Source: [Eubacterium] siraeum
GTDB taxonomy: Bacteria > Bacillota > Clostridia > Oscillospirales > Ruminococcaceae
Assembly: GCA_025150425.1 (NCBI GenBank)
Contig: CP102281.1
Span: 1,984,001-2,048,000, forward strand
Length of the DNA stretch: 64,000 nt
Direction: 5' to 3'
The position numbers and the translations under genes are program-made. The notes beneath the pieces are model-generated. The model was not told the DNA's origin and did not search any database. It saw only the letters and a program-made list of their open reading frames with translations. This document shows positions 1 to 8,996 of this stretch, piece after piece (position 1 is the first letter of the stretch; each line of letters starts with the position of its first letter).

Positions 1-343
1 AAAAATCAAGCTTCACGGGATTAAGTCCGTACAGGAATATACCGTAAATCACAGCACCTGCGACTTCGACCAGTGTGAATATCGGTGAAAACGCACCGGT
101 AGGCTTTACAAGAAAGCCTATTACATCGGTGACAACACCTGCAAGTCCTGCCACAACAGGACCGTACAGCATACCGATAGCCGCAAGACCTACAAACGCA
201 AAGCTGATCTTGAGCGTTTCACTCGGCATAATCATAACGAATTTCAGTGCTACCGAAACACCGATAAGAAGCGCCGTTACTGTAAGGCAACGAATAGATT
301 TCAGTTCCTCGAACGACTTTTTGAAATTACGAAAAAACGCCAT
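1..343 (-). CDS. folT: Folate ECF transporter S component (FolT-like), partial
   Basis: The ATG at 341-343 follows a good GGAGG ribosome site, and the frame stays open to the left edge, so only the first 114 residues are visible. The protein is hydrophobic with several membrane segments. It carries the LKISFAF segment, a GMLYGPVVAGLAG stretch and an IGFLVKPTGAFSP loop, all typical of folate-family S components of energy-coupling-factor transporters. S components bind folate in the membrane and work with the shared EcfAA'T module, which is not in this window. The tetrahydrofolate riboswitch just upstream supports folate over other vitamins. The C-terminal half lies outside the window. Confidence 0.88.
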   Translation of the reverse strand, partial: MAFFRNFKKSFEELKSIRCLTVTALLIGVSVALKFVMIMPSETLKISFAFVGLAAIGMLYGPVVAGLAGVVTDVIGFLVKPTGAFSPIFTLVEVAGAVIYGIFLYGLNPVKLDF

Positions 344-416
344 ATTTACCTCCTCAATGACGCAAGCTGACGCAATCGCATAATGCGGGATAAATACGGC
401 GATTATCTCTTATATG

Positions 417-517
417 CAACAGCGAGATGCGGAAAACGTACCGCCACCTTTCAGTGTTCGTCCTGAGGACAACTCCCCGTCCCTCAGGCACTTTACGCAC
501 GTTAACCTACTCTGTCG
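417..517 (-). promoter_or_regulatory. Tetrahydrofolate (THF) riboswitch upstream of folT
   Basis: Read on the minus strand, the segment opens with GACAGAGTAGG and has the CGTAAAGTG core. A GC-rich hairpin closed by CCTGAGG/CCTCAGG follows, then GGTGGCGGTACG and a closing CGCATCTCGCTGTTG. These blocks match the THF (folT/folE) aptamer, and from memory the sequence differs at only a few positions from the published E. siraeum aptamer. It ends about 70 nt before the folT start. No terminator with a U-run lies between it and the gene, so control is more likely at translation. This control mode is inference. Confidence 0.92.
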
Positions 518-520
518 GCC

Positions 521-571
521 GCACCGTTAAAATTTCGGTGCAGTCTTTTTATATAACGGAAAACCGTTATA
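521..571 (-). terminator. Two stem-loops between pfkA and the THF riboswitch, possible terminator
   Basis: TATAACGG-AAAA-CCGTTATA at 552-571 and GCACCG-N9-CGGTGC at 521-541 are perfect stems just downstream of the pfkA stop. Neither is followed by a convincing U-run on the minus strand, so termination between pfkA and the riboswitch is plausible but not shown. I see no clear separate promoter for the folT transcript. Confidence 0.35.
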
Positions 572-584
572 AACGTTTTTAAAA

Positions 585-1544
585 TCAGAAGCTGATCTCA
601 TTAGCGATCTTGTACAGATCGTGAGGGAATTCCTTCTTCATCTTGAGTGCTTCCTGAATGTCATAGTCTACAACTTCGTTATGCTGAAGGCCTACAACAC
701 GGTTGCCGATGCCCTTTGAAAGAAGATCAACGGCATAATAACCGAGCTGGCTTGCTGCTACTCTGTCCTGAACTGTGGGGCTGCCGCCTCTCTGAACGTG
801 ACCGAGAATTGTAGCACGGCTCTCAACGCCTGTTGCCTGTTCGATTTCCTTAGCGAGCTGTTCGCTTCCGCCGATACCTTCTGCAACAATAACGATGAAG
901 TGGTGCTTGCCGCTCTTCTGTCCTTCGATTATCTTTGAGATAACATCGTTTACAGTGAATGGCTCTTCCTTAGTAATAATGTATGTCGCACCGCAGGCGA
1001 TACCTGCATTGAGAGCTATGTAGCCTGCATTTCTGCCCATAACCTCAACTACGGAGCATCTGTCGTGTGACTGTGCTGTATCACGCAGTTTGTCAACCAT
1101 TTCAACAACTGTGTTCATAGCTGTATCATAACCGATGGTGTATTCGGTCATAGAAATATCGTTATCTATAGTGCCGGGAACACCGATACTCAGGATGCCT
1201 CTTGCAGAAAGGTCAGCCGCACCTCTGAACGAGCCGTCGCCGCCGACAACTACAAGACCCTCGATACCCTGTTCTTCACAAGTCTTCTTAGCCTTCTGAA
1301 GACCTTCTTCATATCTGAACTCTGCACATCTTGCTGTGTAAAGCATTGTGCCGCCTCTCTGAATTATATCAGATACGCTTCTTGCATCAAGAGGAACAAT
1401 GTCGCCGTTGATAAGTCCGTTATATCCTCTGCGGACACCTACGACTTCCATTCCCTTTGCAATAGCAGCTCTTGTTACCGCACGGATAACGGCATTCATG
1501 CCCGGTGCGTCGCCGCCGCTTGTTAAAACGCCAATCTTTTTCAT
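585..1544 (-). CDS. pfkA: ATP-dependent 6-phosphofructokinase
   Basis: It phosphorylates fructose 6-phosphate to fructose 1,6-bisphosphate, the committed step of glycolysis. At 319 residues it has the usual PfkA length. Visible motifs are TSGGDAPGMN near the N-terminus, GGDGS at about 101-105 (the glycine after GGD is the ATP-type, not the pyrophosphate-type, residue), PGTIDND at 123-129 and MGRNAG at 169-174. I chose the ATG at 1542-1544 because the protein then begins MKKIGVLTSGG as in the family and an AAGGATG site lies 9 nt upstream; an ATG 12 nt earlier is also in frame. It is last in the hprK-to-dnaE run and has its own promoter in the gap after dnaE. Confidence 0.97.
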   Translation of the reverse strand: MKKIGVLTSGGDAPGMNAVIRAVTRAAIAKGMEVVGVRRGYNGLINGDIVPLDARSVSDIIQRGGTMLYTARCAEFRYEEGLQKAKKTCEEQGIEGLVVVGGDGSFRGAADLSARGILSIGVPGTIDNDISMTEYTIGYDTAMNTVVEMVDKLRDTAQSHDRCSVVEVMGRNAGYIALNAGIACGATYIITKEEPFTVNDVISKIIEGQKSGKHHFIVIVAEGIGGSEQLAKEIEQATGVESRATILGHVQRGGSPTVQDRVAASQLGYYAVDLLSKGIGNRVVGLQHNEVVDYDIQEALKMKKEFPHDLYKIANEISF

Positions 1545-1600
1545 AATATCGTACATCCTTCCTTAGAGGTCACCCTCCGAGATTATTTTACACACACCTT

Positions 1601-1629
1601 AGTTTACTCCTAAAATGCAATTTAGTCAA
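1601..1629 (-). promoter_or_regulatory. Sigma-A-type promoter for pfkA
   Basis: The minus strand reads TTGACT, a 17-bp spacer, then TAAACT, in the 95-bp gap between dnaE and pfkA. Transcription from it would start about 50 nt before the pfkA start codon. Confidence 0.6.
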
Positions 1630-1651
1630 GGGGTAATTTCATTTTTTCGAC

Positions 1652-4600
1652 TTATTTTATGATTATATTGTTTTTGCCGCAAATCCCGTTCAATTTTTGT
1701 ATAAAATCACTGTTCAAATCAACGGAAAGAGCGGGCGGCAAGGTTATAGTTTCCCTTGTATCCTCAAAGCATATCTTCGTAAGAGTGTTGCCTTTGTTTA
1801 CTTTAAGAAGTGCCTTTACAGCGGGAATATCGGCATCGTCACGGGAGGAAAACCTTATATACAGCACAGCCGCCTTATTCTGCCCTGTGTTTCGGCTTTC
1901 GTGCATTTTCCGCAGCTTAGCAAGATCAGGCTGTGTTATCGCATTTATCAGCAGCTTGGGGTCTCCCTCGTCCTCCGCAGATACCGTACCCTCGAAAGCG
2001 TAAACATTACCGGTCCTTAGCATTGACGAATACTGCTCGTACAGCTTCGGGAATACAAGGCACTCGATTTCTCCGCTTGCGTCTTCTATTACGATGAAGC
2101 CCATTGTCTTTCCCGATTTCGTAATATGGTTGCGTACAGATGTAAGCAGTGCCGTTACTCTGACATTTTGTTTATCCTTGTTGCTTTCAAGTATACTGCC
2201 GATATTTTCATATCCGGATTCACGGGCAATCCTGTAAAACGGATCTGCAGGATGTCCGGAAATATATATTCCGAGCATTTCCTTTTCGTATGACAGAAGC
2301 TGTGCGTGTGAATATTCATCGGCAGGCTTTATCTGAAACGCGCCTTCGTCCGCCGCATCATCTTCGCCCATAAGGCTCATCTGCCCTTCAAGATCGTGGC
2401 GCTGTGAAAGAGTATCAAGCATCAACTCAAGGGAAATCATCATTTCACGGCGGTTATTGCCCAGTCCGTCAAACGCTCCGCACTTGATAAGCGATTCAAG
2501 CGCACGTTTATTTATATTCTTATCCGACATTCTTTCGCAAAAGTCGAACAGCGACTTAAACGGGTGCTTGGTTCTTTCTTCTATAATATCGGCTATCATA
2601 TTAGCACCGACATTTTTTATTGCAAGAAGGCCGAAACGTATTCCGTCATTTTCGCAGGAAAAGCCGGTTTCGCTGTAATTCACATGGGGCGGAAGCAGTT
2701 TCAGTCCGTGCTGTGCAAGGTCACCGATATATTCGGCGGTCTTGCCGCCCCAGCCTATCACGCTTGTAAGCAGGGCGACCATATATTCCTTATAATAATG
2801 ACATCTGAGATATGCCGTGCGGTAAGCGAGCAGTGAATATGCGGCGGCGTGGGATTTGTTGAAGGCATAGCTTGCAAAGCTCATCATATCATCGAATATT
2901 TCTTCGGCTACCTGTCTGTCAACGTTATTTGCGACAGCACCCTCAACAAATGTCGCACGCTCCTTTACCATTACCTCAGGCTTTTTCTTTGCCATAGCTC
3001 TGCGGACAATATCGGCTCTGCCGTATGAATAGCCGGCAAGCACACGGCATATCATCATTACCTGCTCCTGATATACGATACAACCGTAGGTTACGTCAAG
3101 TATGCCCTTTAAAAGAGGGTGCTTGTAGCGTATTTTTTCGGGGTTGCGGCGGTTTGCAAGATAGGTCGGGATCGAATCCATAGGTCCGGGACGGTATAGT
3201 GACAATGCCGCAGTAAGATCCTCAACAGAGCGTGGTTTCATACGGGATAAAAGCGAGGTCATTCCGGCACTTTCAAACTGGAATACTCCGAGAGTGCCGC
3301 CCGATGACATCATATCGTATGTTTCGGCATCGTTTTCCGGTATCTTTTCTATATCAAAATCGGGACAGCTTTTCACTACGAGCTTACAGCAGTCCTGTAT
3401 CACGGTAAGATAACGAAGTCCGAGAAAGTCCATTTTCAGCAGTCCGAGCCGCTCTATAGCAGTCATAGTGTACTGCGTCATAACTTCGCCCTCGCTGTTC
3501 TGATACAGCGGCACATAGTCTGCTACAGGGTCACGGGTAATTACTATGCCTGCGGCGTGGATAGACGTGTTTCTCGCCATACCCTCTATCTTTTTTGCGG
3601 TTTCTATAAGCAGGCTGACTTCGCTATCAGATGATGCCAGCTTGACAAGCTCCTTCTCACTTTTCAAAGCGCCGTCAATCGTGGAGTGCATCGACATAGG
3701 GATAAGTTTTGCTACGGTATCCACCTTGCCGTAAGGCAGACCCATAGCCCTGCCTGCGTCACGGATAGCGCCTCTTGCCGCCATTGTACCGAATGTTATT
3801 ATCTGCGCCACATGATCCCTGCCGTACTTTCTTACGACATAGTCTATGACCTCCTGCCGCCTTATATAGCAGAAGTCAACGTCGAAGTCGGGCATAGTAA
3901 CACGCTCGGGGTTTAAAAAACGTTCAAACAGCAGATTGAAGCGTATCGGGTCAATATCGGTTATCCCAAGGCAGTATGCACATACGCTTCCTGCTCCCGA
4001 ACCTCTGCCCGGACCTACTGCGATGCCGTTTCTTTTAGCATAGCCTATAAAGTCGGCTACTATCAGGAAATAGTCGATAAAGCCCATTTTCTTTATTACC
4101 GACATTTCGTATTCGGCACGATCAAGAACCTCTTTCGGCACGGGATCTCCGTAGCGTTTTACAAGGCCTTTTCTTACCTGAGCGTTAAAGTATATTTCGT
4201 TGTTGTCATAGCCTTCCGCCTTGAAAAACGGTAGGATAGTATGTCCGAATGTGAAGCTGACATTGCACTTTTCCGCAATTTTTACGGTATTGTCATAGGC
4301 TGACTGCGGAAAGCCAAGCGCTTTCATCTCGTCCTCGCTTTTGAGGTAAAATTCATCGGTGGCAAACTGCATTGAGTTCTTATCGTCAAGGGTCGTGTTG
4401 GTGGCGATGCAGGTCAGCACACGCTGTACATAGCTGTCCTCTTTTTCAACATAATGAGCGTCATTTGTTGCGACAAGCTGTGTGCCGGTATCCTTCGCCA
4501 CACGCAGAAGATACGGCAGAATGCGTTCCTGCTCGCTTATGCCGTGACTTTGAAGCTCTATATAATAGTCCTCGCCGAATATCTCCCTGTACTCTTTTAC

Positions 4601-5074
4601 AAGCGTCACAGCGTCCGCAAGCCTTCCGTCAAGAAGCGTTCTTGCAAGCTCTCCCGAAATGCAGGCGGAAAGGCAGATAAGCCCCTTTGAATAACGTCTT
4701 AAAAGCTCCCTGTCCACTCTCGGCTTATTATAAAAGCCCTCTGTATAGCCCAGCGTCACCAGCTTTGAAAGGTTTTTATAGCCCTCGTTATCCTTGCAAA
4801 GAAGCACAAGGTGGTGAGGCTTCATATCGGACTTTGTACTTTTGTCGAATCTTGTACGGGGTGCAACATACACCTCGCAGCCGATTATTGCCTTTATGCC
4901 GTTTTCGACACATTCGTTATAGAAGTCGATACTGCCGTACATTACGCCGTGATCGGTCAGTGCTACGGCTGTCTGTCCCATTTCCTTTGCACGACGAACA
5001 AGCCCTCTTATACGGCAGGCGCCGTCAAGAAGGCTGTATTCACTATGAACGTGCAGATGTACAAAACCGCTCAC
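1652..5074 (-). CDS. dnaE: DNA polymerase III alpha subunit (DnaE type)
   Basis: Replicative C-family polymerase of 1140 residues. It starts with a PHP domain (HLHVHSEYSLLDG at residues 6-18). The palm domain has the catalytic aspartates in PDFDVDF around residue 400 and a third in KMDFLGLR around 545. A helix-hairpin-helix region follows, and a C-terminal OB-fold (VRVTALLTSVRN onward) lies near residue 985. There is no internal 3'-5' exonuclease domain, so this is DnaE rather than PolC. The start lies 2 nt after the whiA stop, so the two genes are co-transcribed. The PHP histidines are intact, so proofreading or pyrophosphatase activity of that domain is possible. Confidence 0.97.
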   Translation of the reverse strand: MSGFVHLHVHSEYSLLDGACRIRGLVRRAKEMGQTAVALTDHGVMYGSIDFYNECVENGIKAIIGCEVYVAPRTRFDKSTKSDMKPHHLVLLCKDNEGYKNLSKLVTLGYTEGFYNKPRVDRELLRRYSKGLICLSACISGELARTLLDGRLADAVTLVKEYREIFGEDYYIELQSHGISEQERILPYLLRVAKDTGTQLVATNDAHYVEKEDSYVQRVLTCIATNTTLDDKNSMQFATDEFYLKSEDEMKALGFPQSAYDNTVKIAEKCNVSFTFGHTILPFFKAEGYDNNEIYFNAQVRKGLVKRYGDPVPKEVLDRAEYEMSVIKKMGFIDYFLIVADFIGYAKRNGIAVGPGRGSGAGSVCAYCLGITDIDPIRFNLLFERFLNPERVTMPDFDVDFCYIRRQEVIDYVVRKYGRDHVAQIITFGTMAARGAIRDAGRAMGLPYGKVDTVAKLIPMSMHSTIDGALKSEKELVKLASSDSEVSLLIETAKKIEGMARNTSIHAAGIVITRDPVADYVPLYQNSEGEVMTQYTMTAIERLGLLKMDFLGLRYLTVIQDCCKLVVKSCPDFDIEKIPENDAETYDMMSSGGTLGVFQFESAGMTSLLSRMKPRSVEDLTAALSLYRPGPMDSIPTYLANRRNPEKIRYKHPLLKGILDVTYGCIVYQEQVMMICRVLAGYSYGRADIVRRAMAKKKPEVMVKERATFVEGAVANNVDRQVAEEIFDDMMSFASYAFNKSHAAAYSLLAYRTAYLRCHYYKEYMVALLTSVIGWGGKTAEYIGDLAQHGLKLLPPHVNYSETGFSCENDGIRFGLLAIKNVGANMIADIIEERTKHPFKSLFDFCERMSDKNINKRALESLIKCGAFDGLGNNRREMMISLELMLDTLSQRHDLEGQMSLMGEDDAADEGAFQIKPADEYSHAQLLSYEKEMLGIYISGHPADPFYRIARESGYENIGSILESNKDKQNVRVTALLTSVRNHITKSGKTMGFIVIEDASGEIECLVFPKLYEQYSSMLRTGNVYAFEGTVSAEDEGDPKLLINAITQPDLAKLRKMHESRNTGQNKAAVLYIRFSSRDDADIPAVKALLKVNKGNTLTKICFEDTRETITLPPALSVDLNSDFIQKLNGICGKNNIIIK

Positions 5075-5076
5075 TT

Positions 5077-5940
5077 TTACTCTCCCCGATTATCTTCTCC
5101 TCTGAGTGTATCTGCTATAAGGCTTATCTTCCTGAGCCTGTGGTTTACTCCGCTCCTGCTTATAGGCGGCTCAAGCATTTTGCCTATATCGCTCAGCGAC
5201 AGCTCAAGTGCGGTAAGGCGGATTTTTGCCACCTGCAAAAGCTCGTCGGGCAGATACCCTTCTCCTCTTTTTTCGAATATGTAATTAATATCGTCCGCCT
5301 GCTTCTGTGCGGCGGCGATAGTCTTGTCAAGGTTGGCCGCCTCGCAGTTGACGCTTCGGTTGACATTGTTGCGTACTTCCTTATAGATTTTTACATTCAT
5401 TATCTCCATTGCCTGCATCATAGCGCCCATATAGGTCAGCATATCGGAGATCTTTTCGCTCTCTTTGATATAAAGAAAGCTGCTGCCTCTGCGGCTTGAC
5501 AGCTTTGCCCCCATACCGTGTTCTTCTATCATGGAAAGCAATGTTCTGCATTTGCTCTCATCGTGCAGGAACAGCTCAAGCTGATAGCCTTTTTCGGGAT
5601 TTGCAACCAGTCCGCAGACAAGGAAAACTCCTCTGAGATACACGCCGAAAGCGTCATCGCCCGAACAGTCGGGCATAGGGTAAGCGTAGCTTTTATCCGC
5701 AAGAGTAACCGTGTAAAGCGTTCTTCCTCTGAAGGTGCTTTCACCGGTCGAGTATTCCTTGCCGACCGAATCGAAAGCATCGGCAATACTATCGGCTACC
5801 CTTTTGTTTTCCGTATTAAAAAAACAGCCTTCGCCGTCTTCCGTCATAGCATACGCCGCTCCTTTTGACAAAAGCTCAAGCTGTTTTCTGCTGTGTTCCG
5901 CCTTGCACAGCTCATTTTTCACATCGGCGGCAAATGACAT
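5077..5940 (-). CDS. whiA: DNA-binding protein WhiA
   Basis: WhiA is a DNA-binding protein conserved in Gram-positive bacteria, tied to sporulation septation in Streptomyces and to chromosome segregation and division in Bacillus. The N-terminal part (FAADVKNELC at the start) corresponds to the LAGLIDADG-like fold. The C-terminal 90 residues hold a helix-turn-helix ending in SGVNHRLRKI. At 287 residues it is slightly short for the family (about 300-330). It sits between rapZ and dnaE. The yvcK gene that lies between rapZ and whiA in Bacillus is not here. Confidence 0.95.
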   Translation of the reverse strand: MSFAADVKNELCKAEHSRKQLELLSKGAAYAMTEDGEGCFFNTENKRVADSIADAFDSVGKEYSTGESTFRGRTLYTVTLADKSYAYPMPDCSGDDAFGVYLRGVFLVCGLVANPEKGYQLELFLHDESKCRTLLSMIEEHGMGAKLSSRRGSSFLYIKESEKISDMLTYMGAMMQAMEIMNVKIYKEVRNNVNRSVNCEAANLDKTIAAAQKQADDINYIFEKRGEGYLPDELLQVAKIRLTALELSLSDIGKMLEPPISRSGVNHRLRKISLIADTLRGEDNRGE

Positions 5941-6000
5941 CAGAATCGCTCCTTTTAAAGTGAAATCAATTCACATTTATCCGCTGTCGGTTGATTATCG

Positions 6001-6870
6001 TTACTTCTTATCCTTATTCACATCTCTGTGAAGCACCCTTGCTTTAAGGTGATTTTTGCTGAGATGCTCGCACATATTTTCCGCAAATGTTGCGCTGCGG
6101 TGCTTGCCGCCCGTACAGCCGAAAGCTATTACAAGCTGGCTTTTTCCCTCGTGAAGATACTGAGGTATCAGAAAGTCGATAAGGTCGAACAGCTTTGTCT
6201 GCAAGGTCTGAGAGCTTTCAAAGCTCATCACATAATCCCTTACCTCTTTGTCAAGTCCCGACTTTTCCTTAAGCTCAGGTATGTAATACGGATTCGGCAG
6301 GCAACGCACATCGAAAACAAGGTCTGCCTCATTCGGCACACCGTACTTGAAGCCGAAGGATATACAGCTTATAGTCATGCTGTCAGACGGAGTGTCAAGG
6401 AAAATATTAAGCACGTTTTCCTTCAGCGTAGAGGTTGACATCAGGCTTGTATCAATGTAATAATCGGCAATTTCACGCAGAGGCTCGATTATCTCCCTTT
6501 CTGCGTCTATTGCCTTGTCTATGTCACCGTTTGTCACATCAAAAAGCGGATGCTTACGGCGTGTTTCCTTATATCGCTGTTTTACTACATGATGGTTTGC
6601 ATCTACAAACAGCAGTTTTACGTCAAGGCCACACTTTTTCAGTTCCTCTATGGTGGCGTTGAGGTTCAGAAACATAGTTCCGCCACGAATGTCGGTAACA
6701 ATAGCGACCTTTGAAATATCATCGTTTTCTTCGCATATCTCGGCAAATTTCGGTATCAGCTGAGGCGGCATATTGTCTATGCAGAAATAGCCTATATCCT
6801 CCATAACGTTTACCGCACAGGATTTGCCTGCACCCGAAATTCCCGTTACTATAACAAATTCGGTTTTCAT
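6001..6870 (-). CDS. rapZ: RapZ-like nucleotide-binding protein (YvcJ family)
   Basis: P-loop protein of the RapZ/YvcJ family. In E. coli RapZ is an RNA-binding adaptor controlling glmS through sRNA decay; in Firmicutes YvcJ is a GTPase of unclear role. With the ATG at 6868-6870 (site GGAAAGGA 7 nt upstream) it has 289 residues. The Walker A GISGAGKS lies at about 10-17, and the family C-terminal signature GCTGGKHRS is present. An in-frame start 75 nt upstream would add a tail not seen in the family. It lies in the conserved murB-rapZ-whiA order and overlaps neither neighbour. Confidence 0.94.
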   Translation of the reverse strand: MKTEFVIVTGISGAGKSCAVNVMEDIGYFCIDNMPPQLIPKFAEICEENDDISKVAIVTDIRGGTMFLNLNATIEELKKCGLDVKLLFVDANHHVVKQRYKETRRKHPLFDVTNGDIDKAIDAEREIIEPLREIADYYIDTSLMSTSTLKENVLNIFLDTPSDSMTISCISFGFKYGVPNEADLVFDVRCLPNPYYIPELKEKSGLDKEVRDYVMSFESSQTLQTKLFDLIDFLIPQYLHEGKSQLVIAFGCTGGKHRSATFAENMCEHLSKNHLKARVLHRDVNKDKK

Positions 6871-7014
6871 TTGTGTTCCTTTCCCTGCGCCCTTTATCTC
6901 TTTTAATGAATAATGAATGATTTTGGTGTGCCGTTTTATATACACCTGTCAGCTTCCGATAAAGCCTTGTCTTATCTCGCCCGGTCACATATCTAAGACA
7001 CTTATCCGAAAATT

Positions 7015-7920
7015 TCACTTCATTATAAGCACTTCGCATTCAAGCGTTACGCCTGTCTGCTCTTTGACCTTTTGTTTTACTATATCCACAACGCCCATTA
7101 CATCATCAAACGTTGCGTTGTCTTTATTTATTATAAATCCGCTGTGCTTTGTGCTGACCTCTGCGCCTCCGCAGGCTGTACCTTTAAGGCCGCAGACCTC
7201 TATAAGTCTTGCGGCAAAGTCGCCCTCAGGCCGCTTGAATGTACTGCCTGCGCTTGGGTATTCGAGCGGCTGTTTATCCTTCCTGCGCTCCATCAGCGTA
7301 TCCATGCGGTCTTTTATCTTTTCACGCTCGCCTTTTGTCAGCTTCATTTTTACGGATGTTATGCAGAGGTTACGTTCTGAAAAAAAGCTGTGTCTGTAGG
7401 AAAGCTCCATTTTTTCAAGCGGGATTTCCTTTATATCGCCTTTCTCGGTGATATAACGGCAGGATACGACCACGTCCTTCATCTCGCCGCCGTAAGCTCC
7501 CGCATTCATAAAAATAGCACCGCCGACAGAACCGGGTATGCCGTATGCAAACTCAAGCCCCGTAAGCTCATTTTCAAGAGCCACAGCACAGACAGCCGCA
7601 AGCGATGCACCTGCGTTGCACTCTATATATTCACCGTCTACTCTCACCGAGCCGAAGTCGCTCCCTATAAGCAGTACAACTCCCTGAAGCCCCTCGTCAC
7701 AGACAAGGATATTGCTTCCCCTGCCGACAACATAGTATTTAATATCGTTCTCACGGCACTGCTTTATAAGCTCGCACAGCAACGCCTCACAATTTATTTT
7801 TATCATAACATCACACGGTCCGCCGATACGGAACGAGGTGTGATTTTTCATAGGTTCATTTTTAAGCACGACTGCGCCGTATTTCCCGGCGGTCTGCTCC
7901 AATATGCTGTAATCGTTCAA
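7015..7920 (-). CDS. murB: UDP-N-acetylenolpyruvoylglucosamine reductase
   Basis: FAD enzyme that reduces UDP-GlcNAc-enolpyruvate to UDP-MurNAc with NADPH, the second committed step of peptidoglycan precursor synthesis in the cytosol. The 301 residues show the FAD-binding GRGSNILV, the GIPGSVGGAIFMNAG block, and SAGSTFKRP with the catalytic serine. The length fits the shorter Gram-positive type. It is followed by a 144-nt gap before rapZ and preceded by glk 64 nt away, so it is probably part of the same long transcript. Confidence 0.96.
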   Translation of the reverse strand: MNDYSILEQTAGKYGAVVLKNEPMKNHTSFRIGGPCDVMIKINCEALLCELIKQCRENDIKYYVVGRGSNILVCDEGLQGVVLLIGSDFGSVRVDGEYIECNAGASLAAVCAVALENELTGLEFAYGIPGSVGGAIFMNAGAYGGEMKDVVVSCRYITEKGDIKEIPLEKMELSYRHSFFSERNLCITSVKMKLTKGEREKIKDRMDTLMERRKDKQPLEYPSAGSTFKRPEGDFAARLIEVCGLKGTACGGAEVSTKHSGFIINKDNATFDDVMGVVDIVKQKVKEQTGVTLECEVLIMK

Positions 7921-7984
7921 AGCATACTCCTTGTAAATTTATTTTTTTGCGTTTTACGCCAAATAAACTTTCCCTTATGAGCCT

Positions 7985-8938
7985 TTAGTCTTTAAGTCTG
8001 TAGAGATTTGCCGCTCCGACGATACCGGCGTCATTTCCAAGCTTGCATATGCCGAGAACAGTCGAACGCTCGGGGTTTATGCAGTAGCTCTCACGCTTTA
8101 TATATTCCTCGAGCGGCTTTGTGAGATAGTCGCCCTCCTTGCAGATTCCTCCGCCGATAAGCAGCATTTCGGGCTGGAATGTGTTTACTACGTTTGTAAG
8201 TCCGCATCCGAGATAATTCAGGTACTCGTCAACAACAGCCTTACCGCTCTTGTCGCCTGCTCTCATAGCGTCGAATGCCGTCTTGCCGTCAACCTTGTCA
8301 ATACTGCCTGCTATATTCCACATTGCGCTGTCCTTATCCTCTTCCATAGCCTTCTTTGTGGCTGTGATGAGTGCGGTAGCCGAGCTGTATGCTTCAAAAC
8401 AGCCCTTTCTTCCGCAGTTGCACTGTCTGCCGTTATATTCGATAACAACGTGGCCAAGCTCCGCACCGCAGAAATTGAAGCCCGTGTATATTTTGCCGCC
8501 GATTATAATTCCGCCGCCTACACCCGTACCGAGTGTGATTACGACAACATCTTTATATCCCTTTGCCGCTCCGCCGAGAACCTCTCCGTATGCGGCAACA
8601 TTAGCATCGTTTTCAACATATATATCCGTACCCAGACGGTGCTTTAAAAGTCCGCCGAGATCGGTATTGTTAAATCCCAGATTACAGGAATAAAGCACTA
8701 CGCCCGTGTTTCTGTCGGCAACTCCGGGTGTTCCGATACCGATGCTGTTGATGTCCTTTACATCGATCCCTGCTTCCTTGCAGGCAAGCTCAACACCCTT
8801 TGCTATGCTGTCTGCGATTTCTTCGGCAGGACGGGGCAGGTCTGTCTTTATGTTTGATTTTCCTACGATTTTGAAATCGTCATTTACTACTCCTACTTTT
8901 ATGTTTGTTCCGCCAAGATCAATTCCTATGTTATACAT
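7985..8938 (-). CDS. glk: ROK-family glucokinase
   Basis: Phosphorylates glucose with ATP in the cytosol. At 317 residues it carries DLGGTNIKVG (phosphate loop) at the N-terminus, the catalytic ENDANVAAYGE, GTGVGGGI, and the ROK zinc site CNCGRKGC. There is no N-terminal helix-turn-helix, so it is an enzyme rather than a ROK repressor. Its place between hprK/PHP and murB, upstream of pfkA, groups it with carbon uptake and control. The substrate could be another hexose; glucose is the family default. Confidence 0.9.
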   Translation of the reverse strand: MYNIGIDLGGTNIKVGVVNDDFKIVGKSNIKTDLPRPAEEIADSIAKGVELACKEAGIDVKDINSIGIGTPGVADRNTGVVLYSCNLGFNNTDLGGLLKHRLGTDIYVENDANVAAYGEVLGGAAKGYKDVVVITLGTGVGGGIIIGGKIYTGFNFCGAELGHVVIEYNGRQCNCGRKGCFEAYSSATALITATKKAMEEDKDSAMWNIAGSIDKVDGKTAFDAMRAGDKSGKAVVDEYLNYLGCGLTNVVNTFQPEMLLIGGGICKEGDYLTKPLEEYIKRESYCINPERSTVLGICKLGNDAGIVGAANLYRLKD

Positions 8939-8996
8939 TATGTTATATTTCCTTCCGATATTTAATATATTCCTTGCTTTTTATGCTTATTCGCCG

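Noticed and set aside
4687-5499. Long plus-strand frame of 270 codons across the dnaE/whiA boundary
   Set aside because: It lies antisense to two well-supported genes, has no ribosome site, and the residue make-up is that of a shadow frame.
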